From assembly GCA_035548835.1 (NCBI GenBank), contig DASZSB010000102.1:1-35190 (forward strand): a DNA stretch of 35,190 nt, written 5' to 3'. A program made the translations under genes and the position numbers. This document shows positions 1 to 8,619 of this stretch, piece by piece. Within the stretch, counting starts at the first letter, position 1; each line of letters begins with the position of its first letter. Below the pieces are notes generated by a model. The model saw nothing but the letters and a program-made list of their open reading frames with translations, searched no databases and had not been told where the DNA came from. Origin of the DNA: FEN-1219 sp035548835. Its GTDB lineage: Bacteria; Pseudomonadota; Gammaproteobacteria; Steroidobacterales; Rariloculaceae.

Positions 1-49
1 TTGCATGGGGTGCAAGGGGTCGCAGGTTCAAATCCTGTCGCCCCGACCA
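1..49 (+). tRNA. tRNA-Pro(GGG), 5' end cut by window
   Basis: The window opens inside the anticodon arm. The 7-nt loop ATGGGGT at 5-11 gives anticodon GGG (7-9), closed by TTGC/GCAA. A 5-nt variable loop follows, then the T arm (22-38, with loop TTCAAAT), the 3' acceptor strand CGCCCCG (39-45), discriminator A and an encoded CCA (47-49). The pattern matches bacterial tRNA-Pro(GGG). The 5' acceptor strand and D arm lie outside the window. No integrase or duplicated tRNA end was seen nearby, so there is no sign that it served as an attachment site. Confidence 0.93.
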
Positions 50-212
50 ACTTCCCTAAGTCTATCTTTTGGCGTAGGCACTTACGGATACCTTCTCCAG
101 TGCCTTGGGAGCCACGCGTCCGTCGGATCTTCGGGCCGGCGCTAGTGCTGGTCAGCCACGCACGGTATCGTGGGTCGAAACAAAAAGGTCTGGGTCACAG
201 GGCGTTCGCGTT

Positions 213-1511
213 TTGTTCCTCGAGCAATACAAGCTGGAAAGCAATCCGTTTGCGGCCGACGCGGCACGCCCCGTGTTCGCGTCGCACTCGATGCGCTATG
301 CGGCCCTGAAACTCGAGGACCTGATCAACAAGCAGATTTACTGCCTGTTTCTGAGCGGCCCGGCCGGCGCGGGCAAGACAACACTCGTCCGGCAGCGCCT
401 CGCTCAGCTGCGCAACGTGTCCACTGTCTGGGTCGATCCGTCGTGTGAAACGCAGGAGCAGCTGCTCCACCGGCTGCTGTCCGACATAGGCCCCGGCCCC
501 GTCGAGGGCAGCCCGCACGAGCTGCGGCGGATCCTCGAGGTGTTTCTGCGCCACCAGGCCGCGCACGGACGCTTCCCCTACGTCGTCGCGGACGCCATCG
601 AGCGCTTCTCGGCGCCGGTGCTGCGGGAGCTCGAGTGGCTGGCCCAGCTGCGCCTGCGCAACCGCCCGGTCGTCTTCATCCTCGCCCTTACGCGCAACGA
701 GGAGCTCGTCGCCAACCTCATGCCGCAGTACGAAGGCGGCCCCTGGGCGCGCGCAGCCCACCAGCGCCTGTCCGGATTCACGCTCGACGAGACGCGCGCC
801 TACGTCCGTACGTGCCTGCGCGGCGCCGGCTGCGACTGGGCGGAGGAACTCGCGCCCGACGACGTCCTCGTCGACGTCCAGGCGTTCACGCAGGGCATCG
901 TCGGCGACGTCAACGCCCTCTGTTGCGCGGCGCTCGACGCGATGGCTGCACGCTCGATCGGCGGTAACAGGCAGCCGCGCATTACACGTGCGCTGCTGAA
1001 GGAGGTCGGCTCCGGACTGAACCTGCGCTACGACGCCTCCGCCTGGGTCCAGCCCGTTGAGGAGGACTCGCTCTCGCCGACTGCAGTCCACCTGAGCGAT
1101 CCGAAGACGCTGCGCATCGAGGCCGCCCGCCTGATCGTTTCCAGCGGCAAATCGATCGTGGCCGAGGTGGCTCTGAATCGGCCGCGCATGGTGCTCGGCC
1201 GCGACGACAGCTGCGACATCAGCCTGGACAGCCGCTACGTCAGCCGGTTCCAGAACCTGTTCATGGAAACCCCCGAGGGCTGGATGCTGATCGACCTCAG
1301 CAGCACGAACGGCTGTTTCGTGAACGGACGCCGCGTCCGCGAGCATCGCCTGCGCGACGGCGATCTGATCGCCGTAGGCCATCACCAGATGCGCTTCGCA
1401 GGACCAGGCGGCGCAGAGGCGCCGTCCTTCCAGGCCATACCGGAAGACCTCGACGCCGACCACACACTGCTCGATGCGCAGAGCGCGGCTGCGAGACCCG
1501 GCTCGAACTGA
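213..1511 (+). CDS. ExeA-like AAA ATPase with C-terminal FHA domain
   Basis: A 432-residue protein. It begins MFLEQYKLESNPF, the usual opening of ExeA/GspA-like AAA ATPases. A Walker A motif GPAGAGKTT lies at residues 49-57. The Walker B strand YVVADAIE (Asp127) lacks the usual following Glu, so ATP hydrolysis may be altered. Residues about 326-395 form a forkhead-associated domain (LGRDDSCDI, then SRYVSRFQ, LSSTNG, NGRRV), a phosphothreonine-binding fold. No transmembrane segment was seen. I chose the TTG at 213 because it gives the family N-terminus; the frame is open further upstream only through other TTG codons. ExeA-like ATPases act in secretion or envelope assembly. Here the FHA domain suggests phospho-dependent recruitment, which is inference. 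The stop lies 2 bp from the end of the convergent cyclase-like gene. Confidence 0.8.
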   Translation: MFLEQYKLESNPFAADAARPVFASHSMRYAALKLEDLINKQIYCLFLSGPAGAGKTTLVRQRLAQLRNVSTVWVDPSCETQEQLLHRLLSDIGPGPVEGSPHELRRILEVFLRHQAAHGRFPYVVADAIERFSAPVLRELEWLAQLRLRNRPVVFILALTRNEELVANLMPQYEGGPWARAAHQRLSGFTLDETRAYVRTCLRGAGCDWAEELAPDDVLVDVQAFTQGIVGDVNALCCAALDAMAARSIGGNRQPRITRALLKEVGSGLNLRYDASAWVQPVEEDSLSPTAVHLSDPKTLRIEAARLIVSSGKSIVAEVALNRPRMVLGRDDSCDISLDSRYVSRFQNLFMETPEGWMLIDLSSTNGCFVNGRRVREHRLRDGDLIAVGHHQMRFAGPGGAEAPSFQAIPEDLDADHTLLDAQSAAARPGSN

Positions 1512-1513
1512 CG

Positions 1514-2803
1514 TCAGGCAGGGATCGGCTGGAGCGACGGGCCCAGGTTCTCGACGCCGTTGGCCGGCGGCCCGCCCGCGTCGAGTACACGATCTTCGAT
1601 TCCGAGCAGGATCGGCTCCGCATGGTGGCGGTAGATGTTGACCTTCGCGTTGAAGACCCGCCGCGAGATGCCGTGCTTGTCGTTGATCGTGATGCGGCGC
1701 ACGCTGAATTCGCCACTGCTGAGCTTCGTGCCGGTCAGATAGCTGCGAATGGCGTCGACGCGCTCACCCGACAGCTCGATGCCAGCGAGCTGCTCGACGT
1801 TGCGCGCGGCGAGATCGACGAAATCGATGGCGTCGATGACCGCCGCTTCACCGCTGTCGGGATCCGCCGTCTGCATGGCCGCGCGGAAATCGCCGATCAG
1901 GATCTGCCCGGGAAGCGCCCGGTCGATCATGCGCGCAAGATCGACGGTCGCGTCACCCACGATGTAGTTGTAAAGCGTCGGGTTCAGTCCCTCGGCCTGA
2001 TGGAACTCGTAGCTGCTGCCGACGTGGAAGCACGCCCGCAGCCGCGGGACGGTGTTCCGTCGCGTGTTCTTGTGCGCGATCGCGTTGTCCGCGAGCGCAA
2101 GCTGCATGAAGTGGTAGAGATTGACGTTTCCCTCGAGCGACAGATCGCGATTCCACACATAGAACCCGTCGCCGGTCGTCGTGCGCGAAAAGTCGACGCC
2201 GATGCGCTTCGTGAGCAACCGGCTCTGCGCCGAATTCAGGGAATAGGAGAGGCTGTTCAGCTGCATCATCTGCTCGAACGGCGTCAGCAAGCTGAAGCCG
2301 ACGATGTCGAACAGACACACGCCGCGATTCGGCACGTAGCTGATGCTGTAGCGCTTGACCATCTTCTCGATGATCTCGTTCTGGGCCGGAGTGTTCTTCA
2401 GCGGCTCCCGCAATCTGACGTGCGTGGGCAGAACGCCGAGCAGCCGAGCCACCTTGCTGAGCTGAGCGGGGGTAAGGCAGCGGCGCCCGGACAGCAATGC
2501 CTGGAAGAAGTCCTGCTTTGGCCGCGGCGAGTGACCGGCGCCGGGTCCACCGGGCTCGCCGTCGCGACCGGAAAACTCGGCCACCCCGTAGTGAGGGATC
2601 ACGATCAGTGCCAGGCCGTCCCCCTCCGGGCACCAGTTCAGAATGACGTTCTGGCCGAGCCCCCAATGCTCATGGAGCGCCCGATCGAGGAGGATCAGGT
2701 TGCTGCGTTCCTTCAGGCTCATCTCGTCGGTGATCGTGGACAGCGCGTCCAGATAGCTGCCGACGCTGGCGAGCCTGAAGATTCCCGAATCCTGAGGATC
2801 CAT
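1514..2803 (-). CDS. Class III nucleotidyl cyclase-like protein, possibly degenerate
   Basis: A 429-residue soluble protein. Residues 160-300 resemble a class III adenylate/guanylate cyclase homology domain. FDIVGFS supplies the first metal-binding Asp (Asp166) and TGDGF the second (Asp212). The segment VGDATVDLARMID (282-294) matches the usual GDTVNLAARL segment, but the transition-state Asn is Asp. Residues 1-150 and the C-terminal 130 residues are not recognised. Activity is therefore uncertain: it may be a cyclase with altered residues or a nucleotide-sensing remnant. Start: ATG at 2803 was preferred; GTG (2809) and TTG (2812) are in frame just upstream. It converges on the ATPase-FHA gene with only 2 bp between stops, so any link between them is by position only. 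Confidence 0.6.
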   Translation of the reverse strand: MDPQDSGIFRLASVGSYLDALSTITDEMSLKERSNLILLDRALHEHWGLGQNVILNWCPEGDGLALIVIPHYGVAEFSGRDGEPGGPGAGHSPRPKQDFFQALLSGRRCLTPAQLSKVARLLGVLPTHVRLREPLKNTPAQNEIIEKMVKRYSISYVPNRGVCLFDIVGFSLLTPFEQMMQLNSLSYSLNSAQSRLLTKRIGVDFSRTTTGDGFYVWNRDLSLEGNVNLYHFMQLALADNAIAHKNTRRNTVPRLRACFHVGSSYEFHQAEGLNPTLYNYIVGDATVDLARMIDRALPGQILIGDFRAAMQTADPDSGEAAVIDAIDFVDLAARNVEQLAGIELSGERVDAIRSYLTGTKLSSGEFSVRRITINDKHGISRRVFNAKVNIYRHHAEPILLGIEDRVLDAGGPPANGVENLGPSLQPIPA

Positions 2804-3092
2804 CGGCACCAACGAAGCGGAGAGACCGCTGCGGCATCATACTATTGAGGCCCAACTCCGAGAAGAAGGCGTAGCGGTCTGTTTCGGCAGCCATTGTCGG
2901 AAGCCAGCCGTACGGCCATCCGCGACGTAATCCGGACCGTCCCGATCCACGCGCCCGGCACCGCCGCCACCCCCCGGCGCGCGGACGAGTCCGCATCTGC
3001 CTCGCTCCGGTCGCGAGGACCCGCCGGTTGCCCCATCGTAGCCACGCCGCCATAATCGCTGGCCGCAAAAAAGCACGCGCTGACACCGAAAA

Positions 3093-4790
3093 ATGGCCAA
3101 CCACGACGACTCCACTCACGACCCTCGCCAGCACTCCCGCGTCGTGGTCGACGGCGCCGCGAAGGCGCCCGCACGCTCGATGCTGCGCGCGGTCGGGTTC
3201 AAGGACGCCGACTTCGCGAAACCGCAGGTCGGAATTGCGTCCACCTGGAGCATGGTCACCCCGTGCAACATGCACATCGACGGGCTCGCCCGCGAGGCCG
3301 CGGCCGGCGCGGATGCCGCCGGCGGCAAGAGCGTGCTGTTCAACACCATCACGGTTTCCGACGGCATCGCGAACGGCACGCCCGGAATGCGCTATTCGCT
3401 CGTCTCGCGCGAAATCATCGCCGACTCGATCGAGACCGTGGTGGCGGGCGAGGGCTTCGACGGGTTCGTCGCGATCGGCGGCTGCGACAAGAACATGCCG
3501 GGCTGTGCGATGGCCATGGCACGCCTGGACCGTCCTTCGGTGTTCGTCTACGGCGGCACCATCCAGCCGGGCGTCAAGAACCGCGACATCATCTCGGTGT
3601 TCGAAGCCGTCGGCAGCTACGCGGCCGGCAAGATCGACGAGCGCGAGCTGAAGGAAGTCGAATCCACGGCGATCCCCGGACCTGGCTCCTGCGCCGGCAT
3701 GTACACGGCGAATACGATGGCGTCGGCGATCGAGGCGCTGGGCCTGAGTCTCGCGAACAGCTCGGCCCAGGAGGCCGTATCCACCTCGAAGCACGACGAC
3801 TGCCGGCGGGCCGGCGAGGCCGTCGTGGAACTGATCAAGCGTGGCATCCGGCCGTCGGACATCCTGTCGAAGGAAGCGTTCGAAAACTCGATCACGACGG
3901 TAATCGCCCTCGGCGGCTCGACGAACGCCGTGCTGCACCTGCTCGCCATCGCGCACGACGCGCAGGTCGATCTCACGCTCGACGACTTCGTGCGGATCGG
4001 CGAGCGCACGCCGGTGCTCGCGGACCTGCGTCCGAGCGGCCGGTACCTGATGTCCGAGTTGATCCGGATCGGCGGCATCCAGCCGCTGCAGAAGACGCTG
4101 CTCGACGCCGGCCTGCTGCATGGCGGCTGCCTGACGGTCACGGGCCGCACGGTCGCGCAGAACCTGGCCGGTGTCGCGCCGTATCCTGCCGGGCAGACGA
4201 TCGTTCGCGCGCTCGCGGACCCCATCAAGCCGGAGAGTCACCTCGCCATCCTGCGGGGCAACCTCGCGCCTGAAGGGGCTGTCGCCAAGATCTCCGGCAA
4301 GGAGGGGCTGCGCTTCGAGGGTCGTGCGCGCGTGTTCGACTCCGAGCAGCTCGCACTGCGCGCGATCCTCGACGGAGTGGTCGTGGCGGGCGACGTGGTC
4401 GTGATCCGCTACGAAGGCCCTAAGGGCGCGCCCGGCATGCCGGAGATGCTGAGCCCCACGGGCGCGCTGATCGGCCGTGGCCTCGGCGGCAAGGTCGCGC
4501 TGATCACCGACGGCCGCTTCTCGGGCGGCAGCCACGGGTTCGTGGTGGGCCACGTCACGCCGGAAGCCGCGGTCGGTGGTCCCATCGCGATCGTCGAGGA
4601 TGGCGATCCGATCGTGATCGACGCGGCCCGCAAGACGATCGATCTCGGCCTTTCGCGCGATACGATCGACCGGCGTCTGCGCGCATGGAAACCGCCGGCG
4701 CCGAAGGCCGATCGCGGCCTGCTCGCCAAATACGCGCGCCTGGTCAGCTCGGCCTCACACGGCGCAGTCACCGATTTGAATCTCGTTTAG
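3093..4790 (+). CDS. ilvD: Dihydroxy-acid dehydratase
   Basis: Dehydrates 2,3-dihydroxy-isovalerate and 2,3-dihydroxy-3-methylvalerate to the 2-keto acids of valine and isoleucine synthesis, in the cytosol. The 565-residue protein has the family cysteines in TPCNMH (Cys58), GGCDKNMPGC (Cys131) and GPGSCAGMYTANTM (Cys200), plus the C-terminal signature GRFSGGSHGFVVGH. Its length and the opening GIASTWSMVTPCNMH suit the shorter IlvD branch that binds a [2Fe-2S] cluster rather than the about 616-residue [4Fe-4S] E. coli type; the cluster type is inference. The ATG at 3093 has a weak ribosome site. The gene sits 13 bp ahead of lysAC, so the two are probably co-transcribed, away from the other ilv genes at 31.8-33.8 kb. 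The 289 bp upstream (2804-3092) show no RNA or repeat I can name. Confidence 0.96.
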   Translation: MANHDDSTHDPRQHSRVVVDGAAKAPARSMLRAVGFKDADFAKPQVGIASTWSMVTPCNMHIDGLAREAAAGADAAGGKSVLFNTITVSDGIANGTPGMRYSLVSREIIADSIETVVAGEGFDGFVAIGGCDKNMPGCAMAMARLDRPSVFVYGGTIQPGVKNRDIISVFEAVGSYAAGKIDERELKEVESTAIPGPGSCAGMYTANTMASAIEALGLSLANSSAQEAVSTSKHDDCRRAGEAVVELIKRGIRPSDILSKEAFENSITTVIALGGSTNAVLHLLAIAHDAQVDLTLDDFVRIGERTPVLADLRPSGRYLMSELIRIGGIQPLQKTLLDAGLLHGGCLTVTGRTVAQNLAGVAPYPAGQTIVRALADPIKPESHLAILRGNLAPEGAVAKISGKEGLRFEGRARVFDSEQLALRAILDGVVVAGDVVVIRYEGPKGAPGMPEMLSPTGALIGRGLGGKVALITDGRFSGGSHGFVVGHVTPEAAVGGPIAIVEDGDPIVIDAARKTIDLGLSRDTIDRRLRAWKPPAPKADRGLLAKYARLVSSASHGAVTDLNLV

Positions 4791-4803
4791 TCAGAGGCAG
4801 CAG

Positions 4804-7428
4804 ATGTCAGCAGTCCCAGCGCTCGGTGTGAACAGCGCCGTCGATACCCCGTACCCGGACTCGCCGTGGGTCGTCATGAAGTTCGGCGGGCGGAGCGTCT
4901 CCACGGCGGACAACTGGGCCATCATCGCGGAACTCGTGCGCGAGCGCCTCGAGGAAGGCGTGCGGCCCGTGATCGTGCACTCGGCGCTCGTGGGCGTATC
5001 GAACGCCCTGATCGCTCTGCTCGATGCGGCGGTCGCGGGTGGCGATACCGACGAGCGCCTGGCGAAGATTCGTGCGCAGCACGACACGCTCGCGATGGAA
5101 CTGAAACTCGATCCGGCGATGTTCGATGAACGGTTTCGCGCGCTCGCCCAGGTCATCGCCGGCGTGAAGCTGGTGGGCGAGGTCAGCCCTCGCGTGCACG
5201 CGCGCGTTCTCGCGAATGGCGAGCTGGCCGCCACGGAGCTCGGCGTGGCGTACCTGCGCTCGACGGGCCTCGACGTCGCGTGGCACGACATCCGCGAGTA
5301 TCTGCAGAGCACGACGCTTCGCGATCAGACCGAAACCGCGCGTTACCTGTCCGCCAGGTGCGACTTCTCGCCCGACAAGGCGCTGCAGCAGCGTTTCGCC
5401 GGCATGACGGGGATCGTACTGTCACAAGGATTCATCGCCCGCAACGCACAAGGCGAAACGGTGCTGCTCGGCCGCGGCGGCTCGGACACCACGGGCGCGT
5501 ATCTCGCGGGCAAGCTGGAAGCGCGCCGCCTCGAGATCTGGACCGATGCGCCAGGATTCTTCAGCGCGGACCCGAAAGCCGTGCCCTCGGCCCGGCTCAT
5601 CAAGAGCCTCCATTACCGCGAGGCTCAGGAAATCGCATCGGCGGGCGGAGGCATCCTGCATCCGCGCAGCATCTCGCCGGTCCGCGCCTCCGGCATTCCG
5701 CTGTTCCTGAAGTGCACCACCCATCCCGAGTGGGAAGGCAGCGTGATCTCGAACGCCCCGAGCGACGATCAGGCGCAGCTGAAGGCGATCTCGCACCGCA
5801 CGGGCATCACGCTGGTGTCGATGGAGTCGATGGAGATGTGGCACCAGGTCGGATTCCTGGCCGACGCGTTCAACGTGTTCCGCGAGCACGGCATATCGGT
5901 GGACCTGATCTCCACGTCCGAGAGCAACGTCACCGTGTCGATCGACACGGCGCAGAACGTCACGACTCGCGCGGCGATCGAAGCGCTGGCCGCCGACTTG
6001 CGCAAGCTGTGCAGGGTGACCGTGATCGGTGACTGCGCGGCCGTCACTCTGGTCGGCCAGCGCATCCGCACGATCCTGCACGAGCTCACCCCTGTGCTCG
6101 AGATCTTCCAGGAGCAGAAGGTCCACCTCGTCACGCAGGCGGCGAACGACCTGAATCTCACGTTCGTCGTGAACTCCGAGAACGCCTACAAGCTCGTGCA
6201 GCATCTGCACGGGCTACTCGTCAGCAAGTTCGAGGGTGGCGTATTCGGCGAGACGTGGGAGCGCCTGCAGGGCGGTGGCGCGCCGGCCAAGGCACTGCCG
6301 AAACCATGGTGGATCAAGAAAAAGACGCGGCTGCTCGAGATCGGCGCCGCGCGCGAAGCGACGTACGTATACGACCGTGACAGCATCGAGGCTGCGATCG
6401 CCGCCCTGCGTGCGCTCAAGTCGGTCGACTCGGTCTTCTACGCGATGAAGGCCAACTCGCACCCGGAGATCCTGAAGCTCGTGCACGAGCGCGGGCTGAA
6501 CCTCGAATGCGTGTCGCCGGGCGAGATCGCCCGCGTGCTCGAAGTGCTGCCGAAGATCGACCGCAAGCGGATCCTGTTCACGCCGAACTTCGCGCCACGC
6601 ACGGAATACGAGCAGGCGCTGGACCAGGGTGTGTGGGTGACGCTCGACAACCTGTACCCGCTCACGCACTGGGCGAAATCCTTCAAGGGCAAGGAGATCT
6701 TCGTCCGCATCGACACGGGGCAGGGCCGCGGCCATCACGAGCACGTGCGCACCGCCGGCGTGCACTCCAAGTTCGGTGTGCCGCTGTTCGAGGTCGATGA
6801 CCTCGTCGATGCCGTGAAGAAGGCCGGCGCCCGTGTCGTCGGCCTGCACGCGCACACCGGCAGCGGCGTGCTCGCACCCGAAGCCTGGCTCGACACCGGC
6901 CGCCAGCTGCTGAAGCTGCTCGACCGCTTCCCCGACGTTCGTTTCCTCGATGTCGGCGGCGGCCTCGGCGTGCCCGAGAAGACCGGTCAGGAGGGTCTCG
7001 ATCTGGCTGCGCTCGACAAGGTGCTCGGCGAGGTCAAGCAGGGTCTCGGCGGCCGCGCGCTGTGGATCGAGCCCGGCCGCTTCATCGTCGCGCAGGCCGG
7101 CGTGCTGCTCGCGCGGGTCACTCAGACGAAGGGGAAGGGCGAAGTGCAGTACGTGGGCGTCGGCACCGGCATGAACAGCCTGATCCGGCCGGCGCTGTAC
7201 GGCGCGTATCACGACATCGTGAACCTCACGCGCCTCGGCAAGCCCGGCACGGAGCTCGTGACCGTGGTCGGCCCGATCTGCGAAACGGGCGACCGACTCG
7301 GTTCGGACCGGCTGTTGCCGCCCGCGAAGGAGAACGACGTGCTGCTGATCGCGAACGCCGGCGCCTACGGCTACGCGATGAGCTCGCACTACAACCTGCG
7401 CGATCCCGCGCCGGAAGTGCTGATCTAG
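4804..7428 (+). CDS. lysAC: Bifunctional aspartate kinase / diaminopimelate decarboxylase
   Basis: An 874-residue fusion of the first and last enzymes of lysine synthesis. Residues about 20-300 form the aspartate kinase domain (KFGGRSV at 26-32, SALVGVSN, GRGGSDTTGA). About 325-480 hold tandem ACT modules (VGFLADAFNVFREHGISVDLI region), the usual site of feedback control. From about 495 it is a fold-type III PLP decarboxylase: YAMKANSHP with the PLP lysine at 549, HAHTGSG, GGGLG, EPGR and CETGD. The phosphorylated aspartate made by the N-terminal half also feeds Thr and Met. Position 30 is Arg where KFGGTSV normally has Thr. The ATG at 4804 follows AGAGGCAG. The fusion is known from Xanthomonadales-type genomes. 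It follows ilvD closely and ends in a hairpin shared with the next, convergent gene. Confidence 0.95.
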   Translation: MSAVPALGVNSAVDTPYPDSPWVVMKFGGRSVSTADNWAIIAELVRERLEEGVRPVIVHSALVGVSNALIALLDAAVAGGDTDERLAKIRAQHDTLAMELKLDPAMFDERFRALAQVIAGVKLVGEVSPRVHARVLANGELAATELGVAYLRSTGLDVAWHDIREYLQSTTLRDQTETARYLSARCDFSPDKALQQRFAGMTGIVLSQGFIARNAQGETVLLGRGGSDTTGAYLAGKLEARRLEIWTDAPGFFSADPKAVPSARLIKSLHYREAQEIASAGGGILHPRSISPVRASGIPLFLKCTTHPEWEGSVISNAPSDDQAQLKAISHRTGITLVSMESMEMWHQVGFLADAFNVFREHGISVDLISTSESNVTVSIDTAQNVTTRAAIEALAADLRKLCRVTVIGDCAAVTLVGQRIRTILHELTPVLEIFQEQKVHLVTQAANDLNLTFVVNSENAYKLVQHLHGLLVSKFEGGVFGETWERLQGGGAPAKALPKPWWIKKKTRLLEIGAAREATYVYDRDSIEAAIAALRALKSVDSVFYAMKANSHPEILKLVHERGLNLECVSPGEIARVLEVLPKIDRKRILFTPNFAPRTEYEQALDQGVWVTLDNLYPLTHWAKSFKGKEIFVRIDTGQGRGHHEHVRTAGVHSKFGVPLFEVDDLVDAVKKAGARVVGLHAHTGSGVLAPEAWLDTGRQLLKLLDRFPDVRFLDVGGGLGVPEKTGQEGLDLAALDKVLGEVKQGLGGRALWIEPGRFIVAQAGVLLARVTQTKGKGEVQYVGVGTGMNSLIRPALYGAYHDIVNLTRLGKPGTELVTVVGPICETGDRLGSDRLLPPAKENDVLLIANAGAYGYAMSSHYNLRDPAPEVLI

Positions 7429-7431
7429 GGC

Positions 7432-7451
7432 GCAGGCCCGTCAGGGCTTGC
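7432..7451 (+). terminator. Hairpin between convergent lysAC and hydrolase gene
   Basis: The arms GCAGGCCC (7432-7439) and GGGCTTGC (7444-7451) form an 8-bp stem with one G-U pair and a GTCA tetraloop, 4 nt after the lysAC stop. The loop contains the last bases of the opposite gene's stop codon. No U-run follows, so intrinsic termination is uncertain. The stem is better in the plus-strand RNA than in the minus-strand RNA. Confidence 0.4.
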
Positions 7452-8454
7452 CGGCTGCAGCGCTCGCCGGGAAGTTCCGGCGCTCGAGCGTCCACTTCGC
7501 GTCACGGCACAGCCCGCAGTCGTCGCCGACGAACCGCCTGGCGGCCTTCGCGTCGCCGCGCAGCTGCCAGTCGAGCCAGCTGACCGCGACCTGCGCGGCT
7601 TCGCCGCCGTTCGGATCCTGGTACGTGCCGCCGTGCCCCACGGGCAGATTCGCGACGGCCACGGGCACGTTCGCGATCCGGTGGAAGTCGTCCATGCCGT
7701 TCTTGTAGGCGATGTCCGGCGGCCCGCCGAGGATGTAGAGCACCGGCGTGTGGAAGTTCGCGAGTGCGTCCTTCGTGAGATCCATGCCGGGGATCGTCGT
7801 GTTCGGTCCGTCGTTCAGCACGCCGGTGTTCTGCATGACCACCGTCTTCACGCGCGGATCTTTGGCCGCGGCCAGCGCCTGCAACCCGCCGCAGCTCCAG
7901 CCGGCGAGCGCCACCATCGAAGGATCGATGCGGCCGAAATACGGGCTGCCGCTCCGTTTGTTCTCTGCGAGCGCCCAATCGATGGCCGCCGTCAGATCCG
8001 CGGCCACGGTGCGTGGGGGTTGCGGCTGACTCGGCGGCGTCTGCGCGCGCGGCTCCCGCGGGGGCGCGCCCGGGCCGCTCAGGATCCTGCCGTTGGCGAT
8101 CACGAGATAGCCGTGCGACGCGATCTCGAGCAGGTGGAAGCGCGTGCTCGCGCCGTCGTCGGAACAGCCGCCGTTGCCCCAGGCCACGACGCCGAGCTTC
8201 GCGCTGCCGAGCGCGGCCAGATTCTTCGGGCGATAAACCACATGCTTCGGCAGCGACGCCACTTCTTCCTTCATGGCCGGATACCGGCCCGTGCCCGGCG
8301 GATCGGGCAGCTTGTTGTTCGCTTCGATGCGCGCGGCAGCGGCGGGATCGATGGGCGGCGGCGCCGCCGGCTGTTGAGCCGTAACCACCGTCGTACCGAG
8401 GACCCAGAGCGCGCAGGCCGTGAGCAGACCGCAAGTCGAGCCGCGTGAATACAT
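7441..8454 (-). CDS. Secreted alpha/beta hydrolase
   Basis: A 337-residue protein with a signal peptide (hydrophobic residues 9-22, likely cleavage after VTA at about 26). The alpha/beta-hydrolase nucleophile elbow is GWSCGG with Ser187. A late GHGG motif supplies the probable catalytic His. A C-terminal CGLC pair could form a disulfide in the periplasm. It is clearly paralogous to the N-terminal half of the divergent gene at 8620: shared blocks include WGNG-C, IASHGYLV, SCGGLQAL, LPVGHGGT and WLDWQL. The ATG at 8454 is set by the signal peptide and the strong ribosome site GGGGGAAA; longer in-frame starts only add an Arg-rich, low-quality tail. Substrate unknown; an ester or polyester is plausible from the fold. 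Confidence 0.8.
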   Translation of the reverse strand: MYSRGSTCGLLTACALWVLGTTVVTAQQPAAPPPIDPAAAARIEANNKLPDPPGTGRYPAMKEEVASLPKHVVYRPKNLAALGSAKLGVVAWGNGGCSDDGASTRFHLLEIASHGYLVIANGRILSGPGAPPREPRAQTPPSQPQPPRTVAADLTAAIDWALAENKRSGSPYFGRIDPSMVALAGWSCGGLQALAAAKDPRVKTVVMQNTGVLNDGPNTTIPGMDLTKDALANFHTPVLYILGGPPDIAYKNGMDDFHRIANVPVAVANLPVGHGGTYQDPNGGEAAQVAVSWLDWQLRGDAKAARRFVGDDCGLCRDAKWTLERRNFPASAAAGKP

Positions 8455-8619
8455 CGGATTTCCCCCGCCGGCTTTTGGCGCCGGCTTTGCAATCGATTGT
8501 GACACCGCGGCCGGCGGGCGTCGACGGGGTCGTGGGAGCGACCGTCGCCGGGTTGCCAAACGACCGACCGATGCCGCATAACGGTCGCGCGAACTCATTC
8601 GGCGCCGCCGGGGGGAACG

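Noticed and set aside
1..212. Attachment site at the tRNA-Pro end
   Set aside because: No integrase, no second copy of the tRNA 3' end and no mobile genes in the window.
195..1463. Long minus-strand open frame opposite the ATPase-FHA gene
   Set aside because: Composition-driven mirror frame of a GC-rich gene; no recognisable domain, and the plus-strand frame has clear motifs.
2670..4553. 627-codon minus-strand frame opposite ilvD
   Set aside because: Low-complexity Arg/Asp/His-rich translation antisense to a well-recognised ilvD; no motif.
8467..8485. Possible hairpin from two GCCGGC words before the 7441 hydrolase gene
   Set aside because: Both words are self-complementary 6-mers in GC-rich DNA; no clear regulatory logic beyond chance.
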